From the NCBI RefSeq assembly GCF_040676675.1, contig NZ_JBFAPK010000054.1, positions 1-49,416 on the forward strand: a stretch of 49,416 nucleotides of DNA. Reading direction: 5' to 3'. The notes under the pieces are model-generated. The model saw nothing but the letters and a program-made list of their open reading frames with translations. It did not search any database and was not told where the DNA came from. Made by a program: the position numbers and the translations under genes. The DNA is from JBFAPK01 sp040676675. Its GTDB lineage: Bacteria; Actinomycetota; Actinomycetes; Mycobacteriales; Micromonosporaceae. Shown here piece by piece: positions 31,723-39,533 of the stretch. Each line of letters starts with the position of its first letter. Positions within the stretch are counted from its first letter, which is position 1.

Positions 31723-32601
31723 ATGACGGTGGTGTACTTCGACTGGCCCGGGCCCGACGAGGAGCGGCGACACCGGCTCTACGCCGGCGACCTCTTCGTC
31801 TACTCGCCGACGCCGCGCTCGCTGGAGCTGGTCGCCTTCGCCCGCGAGCTGGCCGAGTCCGCCTTCGCGCCGCACTTCCCGCCCGACGCGCAGCACCACC
31901 TGGCCGGCCCCGCGTACGTCGACGTGCTCGCCGGGCTCAAGCCCACCTTCATCAACCACCCGCGCAGCGCCGAGCTGGTCCGGCTGCTCCTCGCCGAACT
32001 CGGGGTGGACCCGGTACGGACCTACTTCGACGTGCCCCGGCTGCGCACGATGACCAGCGACTACCTCAACGCGGGGCTGACCCTGCAGTTCGCGCCGCAC
32101 CGGGACACCTGGTTCTCCGCGCCGATGTGCCAGCTCAACTTCTGGGTGCCGGTCTACGAGGTGCAGGAGGCGAACGCGATGACCTTCTACCCGGCGTACT
32201 TCGGGGTGGGGGTGCGCAACAGCTCCCGCGAGTACGACTACGCCGACTGGGTGGCGCACGGGCGTACCGCCGCGGCCGGGCAGATCGAGGTGGAGACCCG
32301 CAAGCAACCGGCGCTGGAGCAGGAGGTCGACGGGGGCGAGCTACGGGTGATCACCCCGCCGGGCGGCATCCTCGTCTTCTCCGGCGCCCAGCTGCACGCC
32401 ACGGTGCCGAACACCACCGGCCGGACCCGGTTCTCGATCGACTTCCGTGCGGTCGACCGGGGGGACGCGGCGAGCCGGGCCGGCGCCGACAACGTCGACT
32501 CCGCCTGCGCCGGCACCACCCTCGGCGACTTCCGCCGGGTGGCCGACCTGGCCCCGATCCCCGCCGAGCTGGTCGAGGCGTACCGCACGGCCGGGCGTTA
32601 G
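31723..32601 (+). CDS. Putative Fe(II)/2-oxoglutarate-dependent oxygenase
   Basis: The protein has 292 residues. The ATG at 31723 follows GGGGAGG. LQFAPHRDTWFSAPMCQLNF supplies His126 and Asp128. VFSGAQLHATVPN supplies His225, with TRFSIDFR offering the Arg that binds 2-oxoglutarate about 10 residues later. That is the HxD...H facial triad of the phytanoyl-CoA-dioxygenase-like double-stranded beta-helix. The N-terminal third (YFDWPGPDEERRHRLYAGDL) does not recall a characterised subgroup. No secretion signal is present. It is divergent from the LLM oxidoreductase, so the two redox enzymes may share regulation. The substrate is unknown. Confidence 0.65.
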   Translation: MTVVYFDWPGPDEERRHRLYAGDLFVYSPTPRSLELVAFARELAESAFAPHFPPDAQHHLAGPAYVDVLAGLKPTFINHPRSAELVRLLLAELGVDPVRTYFDVPRLRTMTSDYLNAGLTLQFAPHRDTWFSAPMCQLNFWVPVYEVQEANAMTFYPAYFGVGVRNSSREYDYADWVAHGRTAAAGQIEVETRKQPALEQEVDGGELRVITPPGGILVFSGAQLHATVPNTTGRTRFSIDFRAVDRGDAASRAGADNVDSACAGTTLGDFRRVADLAPIPAELVEAYRTAGR

Positions 32602-32613
32602 CCGGGTGGTCGC

Positions 32614-32714
32614 GGTAGGCGGACCAACGCGCCTGTCCGGTAGGCGGACCAACGCGCCTGTCCGGTAAGGCGGATCAACGCGCCCGTCCGGTAGGCGGAC
32701 CAACGCGCCCGTCG
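32614..32714. repeat. Four tandem 25-26 bp repeats between convergent genes
   Basis: Units start at 32614, 32639, 32664 and 32690. Each has the form GGTAGGCGGACCAACGCGCC followed by YGTCC or a close variant; the third has one inserted A and one C-to-T change. The array fills most of the 160-base gap between the oxygenase stop (32601) and the epimerase stop (32762). There are no unique spacers, so it is not a CRISPR array. Confidence 0.95.
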
Positions 32715-32761
32715 CGGTGGCCGGAGGCGGCGGAGCCCCGGGGGGAGTTGGCCGGCCCGGC

Positions 32762-33235
32762 TCAGTGTGCCTCGGCCGGTTCGACCAGCTCCACCAGCAC
32801 GCCGCCGGCGTCCTTCGGGTGGACGAAGTTGATTCGCGAGCCGGCGGTACCGCGTCGCGGGGTCTCGTAGAGCAGCCGCAGGCCCCGTTCGCGCAGCGCC
32901 GCGCAGGCCGCGTCGACGTCGGCCACCGTGTACGCCACCTGCTGCACGCCCGGCCCGTTGCGGTCCAGGAACTTCGCGATCGTCGACTCCGGCGAGAGCG
33001 GGGCGAGCAGCTGCACGCAGCCCCCCTCGGTGTCCGGCCCGACCGCGAGCATCGCCTCCCGTACGCCCTGCTCGGCGTTGGTCTCGGTGTGTACGCACCG
33101 CATGCCGAACGTCTGCTGGTAGAACTCGATCGCCGCGTCGAGGTCGGCGACGGCGATACCAACATGGTCGATGCGTCGGAGCCCGATACCTGTGACGTAG
33201 TCCGCAGCGGGCTCGCGGGGGGACTCTTCTGCCAT
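32762..33235 (-). CDS. mce: Methylmalonyl-CoA epimerase
   Basis: The protein has 157 residues from ATG 33235. LRRIDHVGIAVADLDAAIEF opens the first vicinal-oxygen-chelate module (metal-ligand His at about 24). GPGVQQVAYTVADVDAACAAL opens the second, and INFVHPKDAGGVLVELVEP contains the C-terminal glutamate ligand. The enzyme interconverts (2R)- and (2S)-methylmalonyl-CoA, and in Ccr-containing bacteria probably also the ethylmalonyl-CoA epimers. It is divergent from the thiolase gene across a 63-base promoter gap, in the same neighbourhood order known from Streptomyces. Confidence 0.92.
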   Translation of the reverse strand: MAEESPREPAADYVTGIGLRRIDHVGIAVADLDAAIEFYQQTFGMRCVHTETNAEQGVREAMLAVGPDTEGGCVQLLAPLSPESTIAKFLDRNGPGVQQVAYTVADVDAACAALRERGLRLLYETPRRGTAGSRINFVHPKDAGGVLVELVEPAEAH

Positions 33236-33298
33236 GGCGATAGTCTGACCGAACGTTAAGGTGCACGGCCAGCCACCCATCCCCTCGGAGGCGACATT

Positions 33299-34525
33299 AT
33301 GGCTTCGGTGAGCGCGAGGAACGAGCAAGTCGGACGGGCGACCGGTTCCGTGATCGTCGCCGGCGCCCGTACCCCGATGGGGCGGCTGCTCGGCAACCTC
33401 AAGGACCTGCCGGCGGCCAAGCTCGGGGGCATCGCGATCAAGGCGGCGCTGGAGCGGGCGGGCGTCCCCGCCGACCAGGTGCAGTACGTGATCATGGGTC
33501 AGGTGCTCCAGGCCGGCGCGGGGCAGATCCCGGCGCGGCAGGCGGCGGTCGAGGCGGGCATCCCGATGTCCGTACCGGCCCTGACCATCAACAAGGTCTG
33601 CCTCTCCGGCCTCGACGCGATCGCCCTGGCCGACCAGCTCATCCGGGCCGGCGAGTTCGACATCGTGGTGGCCGGTGGCATGGAGTCGATGACCAACGCC
33701 CCACACCTGCTGCTCAACCAGCGCGCCGGCTACAAGTACGGCGACGTGGTGATCAAGGACCACATGGCGCTGGACGGCCTCACCGACGCCTGGGACTGCT
33801 GCGCGATGGGCGAGTCGACCGAGCGGCACGGGCAGCGGCACGACATCAGCCGGGCCGAGCAGGACGCCTTCGCCGTGGCCAGCCACCTGCGGGCCGCCGC
33901 CGCCCAGAAGAACGGCGTCTTCGCCGAGGAGATCACGCCGGTGGTGATCCCGCAGCGCAAGGGCGACCCGATCGTGATCTCGGAGGACGAGGGGGTACGC
34001 CCCGACACCACCGTCGAGTCGCTCGCCCGGCTCCGGCCGGCCTTCACCCCGGACGGCACCATCACCGCCGGCAGTTCCTCGCCGATCTCCGACGGTGCCG
34101 CCGCGGTGGTCGTGATGAGCCGGGCCAAGGCCAAGGAGCTGGGACTCACCTGGCTCGCCGAGGTGGGGGCGCACGGCAACGTCGCGGGGCCGGACAACTC
34201 GCTGCACTCCCAGCCCTCGAACGCCATCAACCACGCGCTGCGCAAGAGCGGGCTGGGCGTCGCCGACCTCGACCTCATCGAGATCAACGAGGCGTTCGCG
34301 CAGGTGGGCATCAAGTCCACCCGCGACCTCGGGGTGAGCCCGGAGATCGTCAACGTCAACGGTGGCGCCATCGCGCTCGGCCACCCGATCGGCATGTCGG
34401 GTGCGCGGCTCGTGCTGACGCTCGCGCTGGAGCTGCGCCGCCGCGGCGGCGGTACCGGTGCCGCGGCGCTCTGCGGCGGCGGCGGGCAGGGCGACGCGCT
34501 GATCATCCACGTTCCCGGGGCGTGA
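33299..34525 (+). CDS. Acetyl-CoA C-acetyltransferase (thiolase)
   Basis: The protein has 408 residues. The ATG at 33299 has GGAGG 8 bases ahead. NKVCLSGLDAI carries the acylated Cys101, GGMESMTNAP is the middle signature, GGAIALGHPIGMSGAR gives His362, and LCGGGGQGDA gives Cys392, the full catalytic set of biosynthetic thiolases. The length is typical (about 390-400). It joins two acetyl-CoA into acetoacetyl-CoA, the entry to the butyryl/crotonyl-CoA pool used by Ccr and Icm. The stop overlaps the meaB start by one base, so the two are one operon. Confidence 0.93.
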   Translation: MASVSARNEQVGRATGSVIVAGARTPMGRLLGNLKDLPAAKLGGIAIKAALERAGVPADQVQYVIMGQVLQAGAGQIPARQAAVEAGIPMSVPALTINKVCLSGLDAIALADQLIRAGEFDIVVAGGMESMTNAPHLLLNQRAGYKYGDVVIKDHMALDGLTDAWDCCAMGESTERHGQRHDISRAEQDAFAVASHLRAAAAQKNGVFAEEITPVVIPQRKGDPIVISEDEGVRPDTTVESLARLRPAFTPDGTITAGSSSPISDGAAAVVVMSRAKAKELGLTWLAEVGAHGNVAGPDNSLHSQPSNAINHALRKSGLGVADLDLIEINEAFAQVGIKSTRDLGVSPEIVNVNGGAIALGHPIGMSGARLVLTLALELRRRGGGTGAAALCGGGGQGDALIIHVPGA

Positions 34526-35556
34526 TGACCGAGCGGACCCCGCCGGGGGGAGCGACCCCGGCCGACCAGCCGTCCGGCGCCGGCGTGCGCCGCAGCCGGG
34601 ACGTACCGCTGCTGGTGCGGCGGGCCCGCGAGGGCGATCCCCGGGCGATGGCCCGGCTGATCACGCTCGTCGAGTCCGGCGACGAGCTGTTGCCGCAGGT
34701 CGCGGCGGCGCTCGCGCCGTACACCGGCCGCGCCCAGGTCGTCGGCCTGACCGGTTCGCCCGGGGTGGGCAAGTCGACCACCACGAACGAGCTGGTCCGG
34801 GCGCTGCGCGCGCGGGGGCACCGGGTGGGCGTGCTCGCCGTCGACCCGTCCAGCCCGTTCACCGGCGGGGCGATCCTCGGCGATCGGGTTCGGATGCAGG
34901 ACCACGCCACCGACCCGGGCGTCTACATCCGCTCCATGTCCAGCCGGGGACACCTCGGCGGGCTGGCGGCGGCCACGCCCCAGGCGGTACGGGTGCTGGA
35001 GGGCGCCGGCTGCGACGTGGTGCTGGTGGAGACGGTCGGGGTCGGCCAGGCCGAGGTCGAGGTCGCGTCCCTGGCCGACACGACGCTGGTGCTGCTCGCG
35101 CCGGGCATGGGCGACGCCATCCAGGCGGTGAAGGCCGGGATCCTGGAGATCGCCGACGTCTTCGTGGTCAACAAGGCGGACCGGGACGGCGCGGACGCCA
35201 CCGTGCGGGACATCCAGGGCATGATCGCGCTCGGCGAGCGCGGTCCGGGACAGTGGCGACCCCAGGTGGTGCGCGCGGTCGCGGCACGGGGCGAGGGGAT
35301 CGACGACATCGCCGCGGCGATCGACAAGCACCGGGCCTGGCTGGTCGAGCACGACGAGCTGCGCCGCCGCCGCGAGGTGCGGGCCGCCGCCGAGGTCGAG
35401 GCGATCGCGCTGGGCGTGCTGCGCGAGCGGATGGGCTCGCTCCGCGACGGTACGGGGCTCGCGGCGCTCGCCGCGCGGGTCGCCGCCGGGGAGGCGGATC
35501 CGTACGGCGCCGCCGGCGAGCTGCTCGACCAGCTCGACCGGACGCGGAGCCGCTGA
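34525..35556 (+). CDS. meaB: MeaB/ArgK-type G-protein chaperone of acyl-CoA mutase
   Basis: The protein has 343 residues. The ATG at 34525 is preferred over the GTG directly before it because it forms the TGATG overlap with the thiolase. Walker A GSPGVGKST spans residues 77-85; VDPSSPFTGGAILGDRVRM, VETVGVGQAEVEV and NKAD complete the SIMIBI GTPase core. The C-terminal helices support dimerisation. MeaB loads and protects adenosylcobalamin-dependent mutases with GTP hydrolysis. The likely client is the isobutyryl-CoA mutase encoded 2.2 kb downstream, or methylmalonyl-CoA mutase elsewhere. Confidence 0.92.
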   Translation: MTERTPPGGATPADQPSGAGVRRSRDVPLLVRRAREGDPRAMARLITLVESGDELLPQVAAALAPYTGRAQVVGLTGSPGVGKSTTTNELVRALRARGHRVGVLAVDPSSPFTGGAILGDRVRMQDHATDPGVYIRSMSSRGHLGGLAAATPQAVRVLEGAGCDVVLVETVGVGQAEVEVASLADTTLVLLAPGMGDAIQAVKAGILEIADVFVVNKADRDGADATVRDIQGMIALGERGPGQWRPQVVRAVAARGEGIDDIAAAIDKHRAWLVEHDELRRRREVRAAAEVEAIALGVLRERMGSLRDGTGLAALAARVAAGEADPYGAAGELLDQLDRTRSR

Positions 35557-35564
35557 CCTCCCGA

Positions 35565-35581
35565 CCCGGGGTCGCCCCGGG
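35565..35581. terminator. Short hairpin between meaB and the TetR gene
   Basis: CCCGGGG (35565-35571) and CCCCGGG (35575-35581) form a perfect 7-bp stem with a 3-nt loop in the 58-base gap between two convergent genes. It could act in both directions. Confidence 0.55.
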
Positions 35582-35614
35582 ACGCGTTCGCCCGGCCGGT
35601 GGCCGCGCCTCCCG

Positions 35615-36199
35615 TCAGGCCAGGTCGAGCGCGGCCAGGGTGGCGTCCAACGTCGCCAGCTGGACGCCGGGCGGGTAGCTCTCCGGGTCGGCCCAGGCGA
35701 GCGCCGCCGCCCCCTCGACCAGGGAGATCAGGCCGTACGTCGCGGTACGCGCCCGCTGTTCCGGCCAGCCCGTGGCGGCGGTGACGAGCCGCTGCACCCG
35801 GTCCCGCCAGGCCCGGTTGTTGGCGCGGTGCAGGGCGAGTAGTTCCTCGTCGCCGATCGCCACGGCCAGGAAGCCCACCCAGACGATGCTCTCGGTGCGG
35901 GTCTCCTCGTCCAGCGCCAGCCCCTGGGCGAGTACGGCCCGCAGCGCGGCCCGGGGTGACGCCGCCCCCGCCTCCAGGGCCTCGACGCGGGCCCGGGTCC
36001 GCTCGTGCAGCAGGCGGCGGGCGTGCGCCAGCAGGGCGCGACGGTTGGGGAACCGGTGCATCACCAGCCCCGTGGTGCAACCCGCCGCCGCCGCGACGGC
36101 GCGGATCGTCAGCCCGTCCGGCCCGGAGCGGGCGAGCACGTCCCAGACGGCCCGCGAGAGCAGCGCTTCCTGGGCTGGGCGGTCGGCCCTCCGTGGCAT
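35615..36199 (-). CDS. TetR family transcriptional regulator
   Basis: The protein has 194 residues from ATG 36199, with AGAAGGA ahead. ALLSRAVWDVLARSGPDGLT, IRAVAAAAGCTTGLVMHRFP and NRRALLAHA form the N-terminal helix-turn-helix. The rest is the helical ligand domain, with a Trp/Ala-rich pocket near ATYGLISLVEGAAALAWADP. It is divergent from a GNAT gene, and two clear inverted repeats lie just before its start, so autorepression and control of the acetyltransferase are likely. The ligand is unknown. Confidence 0.9.
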   Translation of the reverse strand: MPRRADRPAQEALLSRAVWDVLARSGPDGLTIRAVAAAAGCTTGLVMHRFPNRRALLAHARRLLHERTRARVEALEAGAASPRAALRAVLAQGLALDEETRTESIVWVGFLAVAIGDEELLALHRANNRAWRDRVQRLVTAATGWPEQRARTATYGLISLVEGAAALAWADPESYPPGVQLATLDATLAALDLA

Positions 36200-36221
36200 G
36201 GCGTCCTTCTCTCTTGAAACC

Positions 36222-36250
36222 GTAACGACCGTTACCGTAACATGCGTTAC
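36222..36250. promoter_or_regulatory. Double operator for the TetR regulator
   Basis: GTAACGACCGTTAC (36222-36235) has perfect 6-bp arms around 2 bases. GTAACATGCGTTAC (36237-36250) has perfect 5-bp arms around ATGC. The two share the GTAAC/GTTAC half-sites and are 15 bp apart centre to centre, so two TetR dimers could bind on nearly opposite or slightly rotated faces. They lie 23 bases before the TetR ATG and 38 before the GNAT start. Confidence 0.75.
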
Positions 36251-36287
36251 CAAACGAGCGGTACGGAGCGGATCGGGGGCGGCGGCG

Positions 36288-36758
36288 GTGGACCAGGCGC
36301 GGTGGAGGATCGAGGAGCGACCCTGGGGCGACCCGGTGGGCGCGGCGCTGCGGGACCGCCAGCGCGCGGAGCTCGACGCCCGGTACGGCAGCGACGACCA
36401 CGAGCCCGGCCCGCCGCCCTCCGGCGAGGACATCGCCGTCTTCCTCGTCGCGGTCGACACCGCCTCGGGCGAGGCCGTCGGCTGCGGCGCGCTCCGGCGG
36501 CTCGACCGCGACTCGGCCGAGGTCAAGCGGATGTTCGTCACGCCGGCCACCCGGGGCAGCGGCGTCGCCACGCGCCTGCTGCGGGCCCTGGAGGAGGCCG
36601 CCGTGGCCCGGGGATGGCGCACGCTCCGGCTGGAGACGGGGACCGCCCAGCCGGACGCGCGGCGCTTCTACCAGCGCGAGGGGTACCGCGAGATCCCGCT
36701 CTTCGGCAGCTACGTCGGCTCGACCCTCTCCGTCTGCTACGAGCGCGAACTCGGCTGA
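36288..36758 (+). CDS. GNAT family N-acetyltransferase
   Basis: The protein has 156 residues from GTG 36288; no better start is in frame, and the ribosome site is weak. VGCGALRRLDRDSAEVKRMF, then VTPATRGSGVATRLLRALEEAA with the RGSGVA acetyl-CoA loop, and RLETGTAQPDARRFYQREGY are the standard GNAT motifs. The substrate is unknown. Being divergent from, and behind the operators of, the TetR gene suggests induction by the TetR ligand, perhaps for detoxification. Confidence 0.85.
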   Translation: MDQARWRIEERPWGDPVGAALRDRQRAELDARYGSDDHEPGPPPSGEDIAVFLVAVDTASGEAVGCGALRRLDRDSAEVKRMFVTPATRGSGVATRLLRALEEAAVARGWRTLRLETGTAQPDARRFYQREGYREIPLFGSYVGSTLSVCYERELG

Positions 36759-36968
36759 GCCGGGGCGCCCGGGGTGCCACCGGCGCGGGCGGCGGCGTCA
36801 CCCGTCCGGCCGGTGTGGACGGTGCGAACCGGACGCGCCTTGCAACGGTACAAATCGGAACCGCGCAGATCGGAGCCGTTGGGTTCACCATCGGCTTGCC
36901 GCCGACGAGTAGGCTCCCTGCACGCTGATGTCGCCGCAAGAGACACGAAGACCAGGGGAGAAGCGAGA

Positions 36969-37406
36969 ATGAGCGAGGCTGTGCAGAACGACGCGGCCGG
37001 GGGGCCGGAGAACACCGCGGCGCCGGCCGCGCCGGCCAACAACGCCGGGGGCGGCACCGAGGTGTCCGAGGAGGTCATCGAGAAGATCGCCGGTACCGCG
37101 GCCCGGCAGGTGCCCGGGGTCGCGGACCTCGGCGGCGACGTCGCCCGGTTCTTCGACAGCGTCCTGGACCGCGTCGGGCTCGACAACGTGGGGGACGCGG
37201 GGCGGGGCGTCTCGGCCAAGGTGACCGGGACCAGCGCCGTCATCAACGTGGTGCTGGTGATCGAGGCCGGCCGCGTGGTCAGCGAGGTGACCGAGGCGGT
37301 CCGCGCCGCCGTCGAGGAGGCGGTGGAGAAGTACGGCCTGACCGTCACCGAGGTGAACGTCAAGGTCGACGACATCGAACTGAACACCCCGCCGGCCACG
37401 GCCTGA
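36969..37406 (+). CDS. Asp23/Gls24 family envelope stress protein
   Basis: The protein has 145 residues. The ATG at 36969 follows AGGGGAGAAG. An acidic/Ala-rich disordered N-terminus (1-32) precedes EVSEEVIEKIAGTAARQVPG. The Asp23 fold continues through VINVVLVIEAGRVVSEV and VNVKVDDIEL. Gls24/Asp23 proteins are abundant, membrane-associated through partners, and linked to cell-wall stress. No AmaP-type anchor gene is next to it here. A strong hairpin follows the stop. Confidence 0.88.
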   Translation: MSEAVQNDAAGGPENTAAPAAPANNAGGGTEVSEEVIEKIAGTAARQVPGVADLGGDVARFFDSVLDRVGLDNVGDAGRGVSAKVTGTSAVINVVLVIEAGRVVSEVTEAVRAAVEEAVEKYGLTVTEVNVKVDDIELNTPPATA

Positions 37407-37417
37407 GGACCACCCAC

Positions 37418-37463
37418 CGGCGCCGCGCCGTCCACCGTGAGTGACCACGGCGGCGCGGCGCCG
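37418..37463 (+). terminator. Strong hairpin after the Asp23 gene
   Basis: CGGCGCCGCGCCG (37418-37430) pairs perfectly with CGGCGCGGCGCCG (37451-37463). Within the loop CCGTG (37435-37439) pairs with CACGG (37446-37450), extending the stem with a 4-base bulge. It begins 12 bases after the stop. There is no U-tract. Confidence 0.8.
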
Positions 37464-37750
37464 AGCTGTGTCGAGAAGCCCCCGCGAGCGCAGCGCCGCA
37501 CTCCCGGAGCCGAGGAGCGCGCGGCGAAGCCGCCGTGCTCCGCAGGCTCCCCCAGCGAGCGCGCGTAGCGGCGCGGCGGTGTCTGGACCGGAGCGTCGCG
37601 GCGAGCAACCACCCACTCACACCGCCGCGGAGGGGAAGGCACCGCCTCTCGGGCGCCGCGAAGCGCGAGCGCGGATACACAGCTTAGCGATCGTTCAGGG
37701 TGCCCTCTAGACTCGACTGGCAGTCGAGGACTCGAGGAGGAGCGCCCCGG
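37464..37750. other. GC-rich repeat block and leader before the mutase gene
   Basis: Bases 37464-37680 are full of GCGCGAGC-, GCCGCC- and GAGCGCGC-type words similar to the repeat linker at 9847-10017, and hold no credible gene. From 37680 the composition changes. CTCGACT (37712-37718) and AGTCGAG (37722-37728) form a 7-bp inverted repeat around 3 bases that ends just before the mutase ribosome site. It could be an operator or a translational hairpin. Confidence 0.55.
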
Positions 37751-39439
37751 ATGAACGCCGACGAGATCGCCGACGGTCGGGCCCGCTGGCAGGCCCGGTA
37801 CGACGCCGCGCGCAAGCGGGACGCCGACTTCACCACCCTTTCCGGCCTGCCGCTGGAGCCCGTGTACGGACCGCCGGAGGGCAGCGCCTATCCGGGCTTC
37901 GAGCGGATCGGCTGGCCGGGCGAGTACCCGTACACCCGGGGGCTCTACCCGACCGGCTACCGGGGCCGGACCTGGACCATCCGCCAGTTCGCCGGCTTCG
38001 GCAACGCGCAGCAGACCAACGAGCGCTACAAGATGATCCTGGGCGCGGGCGGTGGCGGTCTGTCGGTGGCGTTCGACATGCCCACGCTGATGGGGCGGGA
38101 CTCGGACGACCCGGAGGCGCTCGGCGAGGTCGGTCACTGCGGGGTGGCGATCGACTCGGCCGCCGACATGGAGACCCTCTTCGCCGGCATCGACCTCGCC
38201 GCGGTCACCACCTCGATGACGATCTCCGGACCGGCGGTACCGGTCTTCTGCATGTACCTGGTCGCGGCCGAGCGGCAGGGCGCCGACCTGTCGACCCTGG
38301 ACGGCACGCTGCAGACCGACATCTTCAAGGAGTACATCGCGCAGAAGGAGTGGCTCTTCGAGCCCGAGCCGCACCTGCGCCTGATCGGCGACCTGATGGC
38401 GTACTGCGCCACGGAGATCCCCCGGTACAAGCCGCTCTCCGTCTCGGGCTACCACATCCGCGAGGCCGGTTCGACCGCCGCGCAGGAGCTCGCGTACACG
38501 CTGGCGGACGGCTTCGGCTACGTCGAGCTGGGGCTCTCCCGGGGCCTGGACGTCAACGTCTTCGCGCCGGGGCTGAGCTTCTTCTTCGACGCGCACGTCG
38601 ACTTCTTCGAGGAGATCGCGAAGTTCCGCGCGGCCCGCCGGATCTGGGCCCGCTGGCTGCGCGAGGTCTACGGCGCGACCGACGAGCGCGCGCTCTGGCT
38701 GCGGTTCCACACCCAGACGGCGGGCGTCTCGCTCACCGCGCAGCAGCCCGTCAACAACGTGGTACGCACCGCCGTGGAGGCGCTCGCCGCGGTGCTCGGC
38801 GGCACGAACTCGCTGCACACCAACGCGTTGGACGAGACCCTCGCCCTGCCGACCGACGAGTCCGCCGAGATCGCGCTGCGTACCCAGCAGGTGCTGATGG
38901 AGGAGACCGGGGTGACCAACGTCGCCGACCCGCTCGGCGGCTCCTGGTACGTCGAGGCGTTGACGGACAGGATCGAGGCCGAGGCCGAGGAGATCTTCGC
39001 CCGGATCCGGCAGCTCGGTGGCGACGGGCCGCACCCGATCGGCCCGATGACCTCCGGCATCCTGCGCGGGATCGAGGACGGCTGGTTCACCGGGCAGATC
39101 GCCGAGGCCGCGTTCACCTACCAGCAGGCCCTGGAGCGGGGCGACAAGAAGATCGTCGGAGTCAACTGCCACACCGGTACGGTCGCCAAGGAGCTGGAGA
39201 TCCTGCGCATCTCGCACGAGGTGGAGCTGGAGCAGCGGCGGCTGCTCGCCGGGCGCAAGGCCGAGCGCGACGGCGCGGCGGTCGAGGCGGCGCTGGCCCG
39301 GATGGTCGCCGTCTCGCGTACCGACGAGAACATGATCCCCGCGATGCTCGACGCGGTACGGGCCGAGGCGACGCTCGGCGAGATCTGCGACGCGCTGCGG
39401 GCCGAGTGGGGGGTCTACCGCGAGCCGGCCCGCTTCTAG
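37751..39439 (+). CDS. icmA: Isobutyryl-CoA mutase large subunit
   Basis: The protein has 562 residues. The ATG at 37751 has GAGGAGG ahead. It is the catalytic (beta/alpha)8 half of an adenosylcobalamin-dependent acyl-CoA mutase, without the B12-binding domain found in one-piece methylmalonyl-CoA mutases. TIRQFAGFGNAQQTNERYK places Phe at residue 80, and EYIAQKEWLF places Gln at 198. These are exactly the residues that distinguish isobutyryl-CoA mutase (Phe80/Gln198) from methylmalonyl-CoA mutase (Tyr89/Arg207). It interconverts butyryl- and isobutyryl-CoA. The small B12-binding subunit (IcmB) is not in this window and must be encoded elsewhere. MeaB upstream is a plausible chaperone. Confidence 0.92.
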   Translation: MNADEIADGRARWQARYDAARKRDADFTTLSGLPLEPVYGPPEGSAYPGFERIGWPGEYPYTRGLYPTGYRGRTWTIRQFAGFGNAQQTNERYKMILGAGGGGLSVAFDMPTLMGRDSDDPEALGEVGHCGVAIDSAADMETLFAGIDLAAVTTSMTISGPAVPVFCMYLVAAERQGADLSTLDGTLQTDIFKEYIAQKEWLFEPEPHLRLIGDLMAYCATEIPRYKPLSVSGYHIREAGSTAAQELAYTLADGFGYVELGLSRGLDVNVFAPGLSFFFDAHVDFFEEIAKFRAARRIWARWLREVYGATDERALWLRFHTQTAGVSLTAQQPVNNVVRTAVEALAAVLGGTNSLHTNALDETLALPTDESAEIALRTQQVLMEETGVTNVADPLGGSWYVEALTDRIEAEAEEIFARIRQLGGDGPHPIGPMTSGILRGIEDGWFTGQIAEAAFTYQQALERGDKKIVGVNCHTGTVAKELEILRISHEVELEQRRLLAGRKAERDGAAVEAALARMVAVSRTDENMIPAMLDAVRAEATLGEICDALRAEWGVYREPARF

Positions 39440-39502
39440 TGGGGTGGGGCGGGCGGGGGCGCTGGCCACGGTCACATTTGTGGCAGCGCCGGCTGGGCGG
39501 TG

Positions 39503-39530
39503 TTGCGCGGTACGCGTGCGAGACTAGACA
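39503..39530 (+). promoter_or_regulatory. Candidate promoter of the thioredoxin-like gene, near-leaderless
   Basis: TTGCGC (39503-39508) and TAGACA (39525-39530) are separated by 16 bp, and the ATG follows 3 bases later. No Shine-Dalgarno sequence precedes that ATG. The combination suggests transcription starting at or just inside the start codon, a leaderless mRNA of the kind common in actinobacteria. Confidence 0.4.
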
Positions 39531-39533
39531 ACC

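Noticed and set aside
32614..32714. CRISPR array
   Set aside because: Units are directly adjacent with no spacers, and no cas genes are present.
37751..39439. Methylmalonyl-CoA mutase
   Set aside because: The substrate-contact residues are Phe80 and Gln198, not Tyr and Arg, and the B12 domain is absent.
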